From Peptostreptococcus russellii (GTDB lineage Bacteria; Bacillota; Clostridia; Peptostreptococcales; Peptostreptococcaceae), in NCBI RefSeq assembly GCF_003012055.1, contig NZ_JYGE01000001.1:124001-188000 (forward strand): a DNA stretch of 64,000 bases. Direction: 5' to 3'. Below are positions 55,232-63,930 of this stretch, one piece after another. Numbering within the stretch: position 1 is the first letter of the stretch; each line of letters begins with the position of its first letter. The notes under the pieces are model-generated. The model was not told the origin of the DNA and did not search any database. It saw only the letters and a list, made by a program, of their open reading frames with translations. The position numbers were made by a program, and so were the translations under genes.

Positions 55232-56731
55232 TTATACTAAGTGAAGAATAAATCTTCCTATTAAAGTAACAAAAATAAGTGAAATAATGGTTCTTTCTAC
55301 AAATATAACAAAAATTTCCCATACTTTTACAGGTATCCTAGATCCAACAATTAAAGCTCCAACCTCACTCATATATATAAGCTGGGTAACTGAAACAGTT
55401 GCTATAACGAACCTTGTAAGTTCACTATTTATTTCCTTGCCTGCTATAATAGATGGAATAAACATATCAGTAAATCCAACAAGAATAGTCTTAGATGCAG
55501 ATACAGCTTCTGGAAGTTGTAAAAGCTCTAATAAAGGTATAAATGGTCTTCCAATAATTTCAAATATTGGAGTATAGTTAGATACTATAAGTGCAATTGT
55601 TCCAAAAGCCATTACAACTGGAAGAACTCCAAGCCACATATCTATGGCATTTTTAATACCGTTTTTCATAAATTGAGCAAATCCATCATGACCCTTGGCC
55701 TTTTCAACTGCCTGATACAAGCCCCAGCTAAAGTAAGTTTCTCCTTCTGGTATACTTTCATCTAGTTTTTCAGCATTTCCATAATAGACATCCTTTTTTA
55801 GTGATAAAGGTGGTATTCTAGGAACGATTATGGCACATATAACACCAACTATACATATAGTAATGTAATATGGGACAAATAAATGAGCCATATCAACCTG
55901 TTTAAGGACTACAAGGCAAAATGTAATTGATACAGCAGAAAAAGTTGTAGCAATTATAGAAGCTTCTCTTTCTGAATAAAATCCTTCTTCATATTGTTTT
56001 GCAGTAAGCATTACACCTAAAGTACCATCTCCTAGCCAAGATGTAAAACAATCTACAGCAGATCTTCCAGGCAAAGTAAAGACAGGTCTCATTATCTTAG
56101 CGAGTAGAGTACCAATAAATTCTAATAGACCAAAGTCTAAAAGTAGAGGTAATAATAGGCCTGCAAATACAAATATAACTATAAGAGTAGTCAAAAGATT
56201 ATTTAGTATAAAGTTTCCAGTATCATCAGAAATTATATATTCAGGTCCTATTTTTAATATACACATAATAACAAATATCATAGCTAAAATCCTAGTAATA
56301 AACCATATAGGACTAGGGTTAAACATATTCATTAGATACTGACTCTTTGGCTTATAAATTTTTAGCTTGACGAGTAAAGTAGCGATTGCCGATAACATAA
56401 GTACGGCAACTATAATTGCAGGAAGAAATGAGCCGATATGCTTCTGTATGAAAGATGCTATATAAGCGATTGGTATTGTAACTTTATTTTGATTTATATC
56501 AGGGTCAAACTCTGTTATAGGCAGCATAAAAATTACTATTCCTATAATAGATGGAATAATAAATTTTAAAATATCTGATACTTTATAATTCCTATTATTT
56601 TTTTGGGGAGAAGGATTCTCTCCGTTTTCTTGATTAAAAAAATTAAGTTCCTTATTGTAGATGCTTTGTGAAGGGTTACCACCGTCAGATGCAACTTTTT
56701 TTAAGGTTAACTTTTTTTGTTTTTTTTGCAT
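55232..56731 (-). CDS. YjiH family membrane protein (nucleoside-recognition/Gate domain)
   Basis: About 499 residues: a long polar, lysine/asparagine-rich N-terminal cytoplasmic part (about 50 residues), then ten or so membrane helices. Gate-domain (nucleoside-recognition) segments are visible, e.g. GRSAVDCFTSWLGDGTLG and GVLPVVMAFGTIALI. YjiH proteins are predicted transporters of unknown substrate. I chose the third codon ATG (56731), which sits six bases after AAGGAG; the first ATG (56737) touches that site. Monocistronic, sharing a terminator with the HAD gene. Confidence 0.82.
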   Translation of the reverse strand: MQKKQKKLTLKKVASDGGNPSQSIYNKELNFFNQENGENPSPQKNNRNYKVSDILKFIIPSIIGIVIFMLPITEFDPDINQNKVTIPIAYIASFIQKHIGSFLPAIIVAVLMLSAIATLLVKLKIYKPKSQYLMNMFNPSPIWFITRILAMIFVIMCILKIGPEYIISDDTGNFILNNLLTTLIVIFVFAGLLLPLLLDFGLLEFIGTLLAKIMRPVFTLPGRSAVDCFTSWLGDGTLGVMLTAKQYEEGFYSEREASIIATTFSAVSITFCLVVLKQVDMAHLFVPYYITICIVGVICAIIVPRIPPLSLKKDVYYGNAEKLDESIPEGETYFSWGLYQAVEKAKGHDGFAQFMKNGIKNAIDMWLGVLPVVMAFGTIALIVSNYTPIFEIIGRPFIPLLELLQLPEAVSASKTILVGFTDMFIPSIIAGKEINSELTRFVIATVSVTQLIYMSEVGALIVGSRIPVKVWEIFVIFVERTIISLIFVTLIGRFILHLV

Positions 56732-56896
56732 TTTCATCTCCTTTTTAGCAGTTTTATTATATTATTAATTTCATAGATTATTAGAAAAGTCGCTTAATTT
56801 TAAAAATCCACTAAATTGATTATTGTAAATGATATAAATAATAATTGTTATACTCCAATCTGTTTATAAAAGTATGAAATCTATATAGATCTACAG

Positions 56897-57334
56897 TTAA
56901 ATAATCTCATCGGGTATATCATCTGAATTATCAGCAGAAAGAGCGCTATTCTCTGTTAGATATTTTTTTATTAGGAAAAGTCCACCTATTGCGACTACAC
57001 CCAATAAAATTTCAAACATACTATTACTTTTAGGAAGTAGCAACATTTTTCTGGCTATACCAAACAATAAAACTTCTAAAAGGGCAGTTTGTATATGTAG
57101 AGTTAGCATGACTGCAATTTCAACACCGATAACAAGTAGCAGAATCTGAGCGAAAATCTGGTTTAGTTGCGTATAATCTACAGGGCTATTAAAATTAATG
57201 ATATAAAAACCATATATGATTCTTATAGTGTCAAAGATGCCTAGTAATACAGCAATTAAAATAACTATAGCTAGTATTGTTTCAAAAGCATAGGCAATTT
57301 TAAGAATATTTTTTTTCTTCTCTTGAGTTTTCAT
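56897..57334 (-). CDS. Small membrane protein, PsiE-like
   Basis: A protein of about 145 residues with four membrane helices and an acidic tail (SADNSDDIPDEII). The segment LLLVIGVEIAVMLTLH with following LEVLLFGIARKMLLL resembles PsiE/phosphate-starvation-inducible-type membrane proteins of unknown activity. The start could be ATG 57334 or GTG 57346. The nearest Shine-Dalgarno-like GAGGTG is further upstream than usual, and TCACA-TTTTT-TGTGA spans the gap, so translation may be controlled by that hairpin. Confidence 0.55.
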   Translation of the reverse strand: MKTQEKKKNILKIAYAFETILAIVILIAVLLGIFDTIRIIYGFYIINFNSPVDYTQLNQIFAQILLLVIGVEIAVMLTLHIQTALLEVLLFGIARKMLLLPKSNSMFEILLGVVAIGGLFLIKKYLTENSALSADNSDDIPDEII

Positions 57335-57690
57335 AAGTATTATCACAAAAAATGTGAATATTTCACCTCTCTTTCTAGTATTTTTACTAGTAGTAAAACA
57401 AAGCGACTTAATAAAAATAAATATCTAAAAAATATAGTATACTTAATATTATCATAAAATCATATTTATATATAGTATAAAATATATAGAATTAATTTAA
57501 AAACAGCAAACGATTTATAATAATTTATTTTTTCTTAATAAACTAAATATAATAATGATTAAATTTAAAAATACTTCAAATAATATTTTCATAAAAAATA
57601 GATAAATTTACTTTTTTTATATTTTGCTCTAAAATATAATTATAAATAAAAAATAAAAAATAAAAAATAAAAATAAAGGTTGGTGTGATT
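57335..57690. other. Divergent intergenic region with nested palindromes and a 7-mer repeat
   Basis: CTAGTA-TTTT-TACTAG and TTTTACTA-G-TAGTAAAA overlap around 57374-57397, upstream of the PsiE-like gene. At 57644-57671 four perfect copies of AAATAAA stand directly before the ribosome binding site of the oxidoreductase gene. Otherwise AT-rich, with no gene. Confidence 0.7.
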
Positions 57691-58656
57691 ATGAAGCTAG
57701 GTATTGCAGGGGCAGGTATGATAGTAAAGGAAGCACTAGGAGTATTAAATGACTTAGACATAGATCTAAAGGGTATTTGTGCAAGAAAAAACTCAGAGGA
57801 AAAACTAAAAAAATTGTCTGAAAAGCACAATATAGCAAATTATTATACTGACTTTGATGATATGTTAAGAAATAGTGAGATTGATACAATTTATGTAGCA
57901 GTTCCAAATATACTTCACTATGAATTTTGTAAAAAAGCCTTAGAAGCAGGAAAAAATGTAATATGTGAGAAGCCCTTTACAGTAAGTTTAAATGAGCTAG
58001 AAAAACTTAATGATTTAGCAGTTAAAAATAACTTGATATTGATTGAAGCAATTACAACATTGTATCTAGAAAATTTTCTAGAGATAGAAAGGATTGTTAA
58101 AAATGGAGAGATTGGAGAAGTGAAACTAGTGTGTGCCAATTTTTCCCAGTATTCTTCTAGATATGACAACTTTAGAAAGGGAATTATATCACCTTCTTTT
58201 GACCCTAAATTTGCAGGTGGATCCTTGATGGATTTAAATATATACAATATACATTTTATATGTGCCATATTTGGGCAAGCTAGAGAAGTAAGATACATTC
58301 CAAGTATAGAAAAAAATATCGATGTATCAGGAGTGTTAATTCTTACTTATCCAGATAAGGAGTGTGTATCTATAGCTAGCAAGGCTTCAAATTGTACTAA
58401 AAATATGCAGATACAGGGAAGCAAAGCTACTATAAGTATGGATGTTCCAACTAATGGATGTGAATCATTTTCTATATATAAAAAGGGTGAAGGCGAAGAA
58501 GAGTTTAATCTTAATAAATATAATCATAGAATGTGTAGAGAATTTATAGAGATTGAGAAAATAATAGATAATAAAGATTTTAATATGGCTGAAAAAATGA
58601 TGGAAAAATCATTGATAGTTATGTCAGTCGTTGAAAAAGCAAGGAAAGTTCTTTAA
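57691..58656 (+). CDS. Gfo/Idh/MocA family oxidoreductase
   Basis: A 321-residue NAD(P)-dependent oxidoreductase. The Rossmann motif is LGIAGAGMIV at the N-terminus, and the family motif CEKPF is near residues 92-96 with the conserved lysine. A C-terminal beta-sheet domain contains GGSLMDLNIYNIHF. Substrates in the family are sugars, inositols or dihydrodiols; none can be named. ATG 57691 is preferred over a GTG at 57685, because AAGGTTGGTG sits just before it. Single gene with a strong terminator. Confidence 0.92.
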   Translation: MKLGIAGAGMIVKEALGVLNDLDIDLKGICARKNSEEKLKKLSEKHNIANYYTDFDDMLRNSEIDTIYVAVPNILHYEFCKKALEAGKNVICEKPFTVSLNELEKLNDLAVKNNLILIEAITTLYLENFLEIERIVKNGEIGEVKLVCANFSQYSSRYDNFRKGIISPSFDPKFAGGSLMDLNIYNIHFICAIFGQAREVRYIPSIEKNIDVSGVLILTYPDKECVSIASKASNCTKNMQIQGSKATISMDVPTNGCESFSIYKKGEGEEEFNLNKYNHRMCREFIEIEKIIDNKDFNMAEKMMEKSLIVMSVVEKARKVL

Positions 58657-58661
58657 TAAAT

Positions 58662-58695
58662 AAATCCCACAAGGTATATACTTTGTGGGATTTTT
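58662..58695. terminator. Terminator between the oxidoreductase and symporter genes
   Basis: AAATCCCACAA pairs with TTGTGGGATTT around GGTATATACT, with T residues on the plus strand and A residues on the other side. Confidence 0.92.
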
Positions 58696-58753
58696 ATTGT
58701 CTAAGCTATTATAGAAGTAGCTTTTTAAAAGTGACTATTAAAATAAAAATATA

Positions 58754-60130
58754 TTAGGCTTTATCTAAAAGCTTTTTATTTTTACCTCTATTCAAATTCT
58801 TTTGAACAATCAAGGCATTTGTCATAGCACCACTTACATTTAGCATAGTTCTTCCCATATCTAGCAGTGGATCAATAGCTATTATTGGATTGATTAGTGC
58901 AAAATGCTGACCTAAACCAACACCTGAAATACTTACAGATGCTGATGTGATAGCAGTTCCAGGTATTCCGGCAATTCCTATTGAACCAAGAGAAACTACT
59001 ATAATACTAGTTACTATAAGATTGAAATCAATAGGAACTCCAACAGAGTTTGCTACAAATACTATCAACATTGCAGGGTATATACCTGCACAACCTTGCA
59101 TACCAGCAGTTGATGAGAAACTAGCGACAAAACTTGCAGTGGCATCATCAACATCTAGATTATCAGTAAGTGTAGTGATAGTAGATGGAAGTACTCCCAT
59201 ACTTGATCTAGAAGTAAAAGCTAAAATAAGTGTTGAAATAGCACCCTTAAAGTACCATATAGGATTTATTCCGTGAATCATAAGGGCTACTGATTGAACA
59301 AGCAACATAATTATAACTGAAATATAAAGTATTACCATAAAAGCTACTACATCTATCATTGCTGAAAGTCCATTTTCTGCAATAGTGTTTGCAAGCAGAG
59401 GAACTACCGCAAAAGGCATAAAGCCAAGTATCATATCTGCCATATAAGATATTATTTTATGAAGATCATCAATTAAATTTCTAAATGTTGTTAATTGATA
59501 CTCTGTATGTTTCATAATTCCACGAGCTGATATTCCAATAAGTATTGAACATATAACTATTGCTATAACATTAAAGTCCAATATAGCCTGGAATGGATTG
59601 GCAGGCAAGATATTTCTAAAAGTATCAACAACATTCTTTGTTTCCACGATCATACTTTCTCCACTTGATGATACTGAAGAAGTACCTAAACCATAGAAAT
59701 ATGATAGTAAAAAACCTATAGCAGCAGCTATTGCCAACATTATCAATGTAGTTATTATTGTATAGTTGGTTAACTTACTGATATCTGTGTTGGCGTCCAA
59801 GTTTATAATAACGTGTATTATAGAGATAGTGATCAGTGGTATAATCAACATTCTGATAATATCTATATAACCTCCACCAAATAATGAAAACCACTTTGTT
59901 GTTTCTGCTACGAACCCAATTTTCATTGGATCATCAGCAAATCCAGAAAAAATCTGAATTACAAGTCCCAACAAAAGACCTGCTATAGTACCGATTATTA
60001 CTAGCTTAGAATAATCGAATTTCTTTATTAACTTTGCGATAATAAAGAAAATTAATGCTAAGAGTATAAGAAATCCTATTGTTTCAATATGAGAAATCAT
60101 TAGAAAATCCTTTAAAAAACTTCCTTTCAC
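58754..60130 (-). CDS. Dicarboxylate/amino acid:cation symporter (TcyP-like)
   Basis: A 458-residue symporter with eight membrane helices and re-entrant loops. The sodium and substrate-binding regions are visible: TSRSSMGVLPSTITTL (hairpin 1 region), SSTAGMQGCAGIYPAML (in place of the usual NMDGT) and AGIPGTAITSASVSISGVG. These variants point to the L-cystine transporter TcyP branch rather than glutamate GltP. The start is taken as GTG 60130, eight bases after AGGAGG; an in-frame ATG at 60172 lies before that site. Cystine import would fit the sulfur-handling genes elsewhere in the window. Confidence 0.88.
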   Translation of the reverse strand: MKGSFLKDFLMISHIETIGFLILLALIFFIIAKLIKKFDYSKLVIIGTIAGLLLGLVIQIFSGFADDPMKIGFVAETTKWFSLFGGGYIDIIRMLIIPLITISIIHVIINLDANTDISKLTNYTIITTLIMLAIAAAIGFLLSYFYGLGTSSVSSSGESMIVETKNVVDTFRNILPANPFQAILDFNVIAIVICSILIGISARGIMKHTEYQLTTFRNLIDDLHKIISYMADMILGFMPFAVVPLLANTIAENGLSAMIDVVAFMVILYISVIIMLLVQSVALMIHGINPIWYFKGAISTLILAFTSRSSMGVLPSTITTLTDNLDVDDATASFVASFSSTAGMQGCAGIYPAMLIVFVANSVGVPIDFNLIVTSIIVVSLGSIGIAGIPGTAITSASVSISGVGLGQHFALINPIIAIDPLLDMGRTMLNVSGAMTNALIVQKNLNRGKNKKLLDKA

Positions 60131-60222
60131 TTTTTCTTCCTCCTGATTTTTAATTTTGCAATTTCCGAGCATTTACATCAGCCTAATCCCGAATAAAACG
60201 GATGTCTGAAATTCATGTCTCA

Positions 60223-60259
60223 CTAAATTAAAAATTTAGCCAAACGATTATGCATAATC
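60223..60259. promoter_or_regulatory. Two palindromes upstream of the symporter gene
   Basis: CTAAATT-AAA-AATTTAG (60223-60239) and GATTATGCATAATC (60246-60259) lie about 95-130 bases upstream of the symporter start codon and are operator candidates. The remaining sequence to 60733 (about 470 bases) is AT-rich with no gene. Confidence 0.5.
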
Positions 60260-60733
60260 ATTGTACTTTTAGTTAAATAATATATATATCAAAGAGTGTA
60301 CTCTAAATATTTTATAAAACCAGTAAAAAACACTTCAAAATATTGCATGGATATATTATATATCAAAAAAAAGGAAAATGAACAAAAGATATTATATTTT
60401 TAGTAGATATAAAGAGAAACAATATTTCCATCCGTTAAGCATAGATTAAAAGTATAATTCAGGTAATAGCTAAATATACTTTATATTTTCTCGTTGAAAA
60501 CGTTATTTTAAAAAGCATGACAAAAAATAGAAGAAATTTCATTATAAAATAATGCCAAAGCTTAAAAAGCTTACTGTTTATAATTCCTATAAAAAAGAAA
60601 TAGTATATAATCTAGTTAATTTTTATAGGGATATATTTATGGGTATGTATAATATGGAAGGATAAATATTATAAATATATTTAATTCTAGATATAAGGAT
60701 AGAATTTTGATATGTAAAAATATGGAGAGTAAT

Positions 60734-61177
60734 ATGATAAGAAAAATAAATAAAGATGCAAAAGGATTGATTGGTATTTTACTAATTGGAGATGAGCAAT
60801 TAGATATGATAGAGAAATATTTATATCGAGGAGATGTTTTTGCAATATACAATGATAAAAAAATAATAGCAGCTTGTGTTGTAACTAAGGAAGGAGATAG
60901 AATATATGAGCTTAAGAATATCTCAGTTGATATAGAGTTTCAAAAGTGTGGAATTGGTCAAAAAATGATATCATTTTTAGAAAAATATTATTCAGATAAG
61001 GCGGATATATTACTTGTAGGAACAGGTGAAAGCCCTATAACTCTAGGTTTTTATAGAAAATGTGGATTTAAAGAATCTCATAGAATTAAGGATTTTTTTG
61101 TAAATAATTATGATCATCCTATATATGAGTGTGGAAATCAATTAATAGATATGATTTATTTTAAGAAAGAATTATGA
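60734..61177 (+). CDS. GNAT family N-acetyltransferase
   Basis: A 147-residue GNAT-fold enzyme. ELKNISVDIEFQKCGIGQKMISFLE in blocks carries the acetyl-CoA pyrophosphate-binding Q/R-x2-G-x-G/A element (QKCGIG), and ITLGFYRKCGFKESHRI is the C-terminal GFY...CGF motif. The acceptor is unknown. ATG 60734 has GGAGAG five bases before it; the frame is open upstream, but no better site exists. Single gene. Confidence 0.88.
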   Translation: MIRKINKDAKGLIGILLIGDEQLDMIEKYLYRGDVFAIYNDKKIIAACVVTKEGDRIYELKNISVDIEFQKCGIGQKMISFLEKYYSDKADILLVGTGESPITLGFYRKCGFKESHRIKDFFVNNYDHPIYECGNQLIDMIYFKKEL

Positions 61178-61324
61178 TTATATTTTTAGTTAAAGTTTTT
61201 TTAGAAAGATATATGTAGATACTTATAATATAAAAATAGTAAGTATAAATATTTTATTTACAAAAAAAGGATTATTTTCAAAAGAAGATCTAATAAAAAG
61301 GTGATAGAATTTAATTGAGAATAC

Positions 61325-61359
61325 TTTCAATTGACAATCAATTGAAAAGATGTTAAATT
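61325..61359 (+). promoter_or_regulatory. Promoter and palindrome of the CDF transporter gene
   Basis: TTGACA (61331-61336) and TAAATT (61354-61359) are 17 bases apart. TTTCAATTG-ACAAT-CAATTGAAA (61325-61347), a perfect 9-bp inverted repeat, spans the -35 box. A metal-responsive repressor is a reasonable guess given the gene that follows. Confidence 0.65.
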
Positions 61360-61494
61360 ATGATATAGTATTTAAAACAAAATAAGAATTTATAAAATAG
61401 GTCTAATTATTGATTAGATTATTTTATGTTTAATTAAAATATACTAAAGATAGTAGAAAGTTATATAGAGAATAAAAATAAGGGAGATGATTTG

Positions 61495-62430
61495 ATGAGT
61501 GATAAGGGTTTAAGTGAGAAGCAAATATTGGAAAATAAAATGATAAACAAGGTATCTACAGTAGGTATATTTGGAAATATAGTCCTGACTGTATTTAAGT
61601 TATTTGCTGGTATTTTTGCACATTCAGGTGCTATGGTATCGGATGCAATGCATTCTCTTTCAGATGTATTTGCTACTTTGCTAGCTTTTGTTGGCGTAAA
61701 GGTAGCTAAGAAAAAGCCAGATAAAAACCATCCATATGGTCATGACAGGCTAGAAAGTATAGCAAGTATATTGTTGGCACTAATTTTAATAGGAACAGGC
61801 GTTGCAATAGGTATATCTGGAGTAAATAAAATTTTAAATAGAAATACTATTGCCATAGAAATTCCAGGAGTAATAGCCTTGGTAGCTGCTGTAGTATCAA
61901 TAGTTTCGAAAGAGGCTATGTTTTGGTATACAAGATATTATGCAAAAAAACTAAATTCTCAGGCATTTATGGCTGATGCTTGGCATCATAGGTCAGATGC
62001 TATATCTTCTGTGGGATCGCTAATAGGTATTGGATTTGCAAGAATGGGATATCCAATCTTTGACCCTATAACAAGTATTTTGATTGCACTTTTAATACTA
62101 AAGGTAGGCTACAATATATTCACAGATGGATTTAGCAGAATGATAGATAGAAGTTGTGGTGAAGAAGTAGAAGAAAAAATAAGAGAAGTTGTAATAAGCC
62201 AAGATGGAGTAGAGGGAATTGATCTTTTAAAGACAAGAGAGTTTGGATCTAAGATGTATGTAGATATTGAAATATTAGCTGATGGAGATTTGAGTCTAAG
62301 AGAGTCACACTCAATAGCTCAGCGTGTACATGATGAGGTTGAAATACATATACCGGACTGTAAACATTGTATGGTTCATGTCAATCCAACAAAGAAAAAT
62401 CCTTCAGATAATAAAAAAAATATAATATAA
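61495..62430 (+). CDS. Cation diffusion facilitator transporter
   Basis: A 311-residue CDF protein with six membrane helices and a C-terminal cytoplasmic metal-sensing domain. The metal-site motifs SDAMHSLSD (helix 2, about residues 45-53) and DAWHHRSDA (helix 5) are intact, and HPYGHDRLE follows helix 2. The HxxxD in helix 5 and D-x3-D pattern in helix 2 fit Zn/Fe or Mn exporters; selectivity is uncertain. The C-terminus has CKHCMVHV. ATG 61495 has GGGAGATG before it; a TTG three bases upstream is a less likely start. Confidence 0.92.
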   Translation: MSDKGLSEKQILENKMINKVSTVGIFGNIVLTVFKLFAGIFAHSGAMVSDAMHSLSDVFATLLAFVGVKVAKKKPDKNHPYGHDRLESIASILLALILIGTGVAIGISGVNKILNRNTIAIEIPGVIALVAAVVSIVSKEAMFWYTRYYAKKLNSQAFMADAWHHRSDAISSVGSLIGIGFARMGYPIFDPITSILIALLILKVGYNIFTDGFSRMIDRSCGEEVEEKIREVVISQDGVEGIDLLKTREFGSKMYVDIEILADGDLSLRESHSIAQRVHDEVEIHIPDCKHCMVHVNPTKKNPSDNKKNII

Positions 62431-62435
62431 TTAAA

Positions 62436-62479
62436 AAAATCCTCGCAGTTAAAATGATAATATATGTGGGGATTTTTAT
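62436..62479 (+). terminator. Terminator after the CDF gene
   Basis: AAAATCCTCGCA pairs with TGTGGGGATTTT, allowing two G-U pairs, with a 20-nt AT loop and following T residues. Confidence 0.8.
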
Positions 62480-62579
62480 TTTTGAAAGAAATAGATATTG
62501 TTGTATAATATATTTAACTAAAGAATTTGATTAAAGGAAATGATTTTTAGAAATAGATATATAAAAAAGAAAAAATAGA

Positions 62580-62800
62580 AATAAAAAGTAGGAAAATTGA
62601 AGTCTCGATAGAAATTAAAAGTCTAACTAGAAATAAGGGAGAAATAGAAACTAAAGGTCTAGTTAGAGCAAAGAAGTATATAAATAAAAAAAAGTATATA
62701 ACTAAAGAAGTATATAACTAAAGAAGTATATAACTAAAGAAGTATATAAATAAAAACCTAAATAGAAACTAAAGGTCTAGCTAAAGCAAAAAAAGATAGA
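62580..62800 (+). repeat. Degenerate repeats including 16-bp tandem units
   Basis: AAGTATATAACTAAAG is repeated exactly three times (62692-62739) plus a partial fourth. It is flanked by two copies of AGAAACTAAAGGTCTAG about 115 bases apart. No gene is seen in 62480-62922. Confidence 0.85.
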
Positions 62801-62922
62801 TAGAGAAGAATGTAGATAAAGAAGTATGAAAATATATAAGGTAAAAGTATATATTTTATGAGAAAAAATTATAGTGAGCAGGCTTTATAAGAGAGAATTT
62901 TATTAAAGATTGGAGAAAAGAT

Positions 62923-63681
62923 ATGTTGACAACAGTGTGTTACTTAGAAAGAGATAATAAAAGATTAATGCTACATAGGACAAAGAAGAAAAATGATATA
63001 AACAAGGGAAAATGGATAGGTGTAGGTGGCAAACTAGAAAAAAATGAAAGTCCTTTAGAGTGTATTAAAAGGGAAATAAAGGAAGAAACTGGGTATATAG
63101 CAAATACTTGTGATCTTAAAGGCTTGGTAGTTTTTAATTACAATGATAATGAATCGGAATTTATGTATTTGTATACTTGCGAAGATTTTTCAGGTGAAAT
63201 GATAGAGTGCAATGAAGGAGATTTAAAATGGATAAGAAAGGAAGATATCAAGGATTTAAATCTTTGGGAAGGTGACAGAATTTTTATAGACTTAATTCAT
63301 AATAATGCAGAATTTTTTTATCTAACATTAAACTATAAAGACGATGTCCTAGTAGATCACCAGCTAGAGTTTGAAGAGGATGAATTTGCAAGATTTGAAG
63401 TATTTGTTCCAGAAGACTATGTTCAAGCTATTGTAGATGAGCTAGGAAAGTACAAACTTATAGATCAGGGATATTATGGTTCAGCGTATTCAACTGTAAG
63501 TGTCTTGGGTCATTGGACTTCTCTAGATGGAGCTAATCCCTTTGATGGAGAACTTGGTAAGGAAACAGTGGCAAAAGAAAGTTTGATGAAATTTAGAGTG
63601 AAAAAAGAATTCAAAGAATTGGCTTATTATTTGGTTAAGAGAGCACACCCTTATGAAACGGCAGTAATAAATATTTTTTAA
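62923..63681 (+). CDS. NUDIX hydrolase fused to a YqfO/NIF3-middle-like domain
   Basis: A 252-residue two-domain protein. Residues 1-140 are a MutT-type NUDIX hydrolase with a perfect box, G-x5-E-x7-RE-I-x-EE-x-G-Y (from GGKLEKNES to KEETGY), suggesting pyrophosphohydrolysis of an oxidised nucleotide such as 8-oxo-dGTP. Residues 150-252 (ARFEVFVPEDYVQAIVDEL, then GANPFDGELGK and RAHPYETAVINIF) look like the PII/CutA1-like middle domain inserted in YqfO-type NIF3 proteins. The second domain may be a sensor or oligomerisation unit. The box residues are known catalytic ones; the fusion role is inference. GGAGAA precedes the ATG. Confidence 0.88.
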   Translation: MLTTVCYLERDNKRLMLHRTKKKNDINKGKWIGVGGKLEKNESPLECIKREIKEETGYIANTCDLKGLVVFNYNDNESEFMYLYTCEDFSGEMIECNEGDLKWIRKEDIKDLNLWEGDRIFIDLIHNNAEFFYLTLNYKDDVLVDHQLEFEEDEFARFEVFVPEDYVQAIVDELGKYKLIDQGYYGSAYSTVSVLGHWTSLDGANPFDGELGKETVAKESLMKFRVKKEFKELAYYLVKRAHPYETAVINIF

Positions 63682-63930
63682 TTCATAGTAAAAGTCAGTA
63701 ATTTGTGTGAAAGAGCAGTGATAAATTTTCTAATCCATAGTAAAATCAGCAATATATATGTAAAAGACTCTTAATTCAAAGAAAAAATTATGAGGACAAA
63801 AATATAGCTATATGAAAAATGATGGACAAATCTATGAAAAGTAAAATATAGCCTGTAAATTTGGCAATAAATGAACTTGAAAAAGTTAAATAAATCTTAT
63901 AGAAAGCTAGACAAATTAGGAGGGGTATAA

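Noticed and set aside
57918-58298. Minus-strand open frame of 126 codons inside the oxidoreductase gene
   Set aside because: It overlaps a well-supported Gfo/Idh/MocA gene completely and lacks a start signal.
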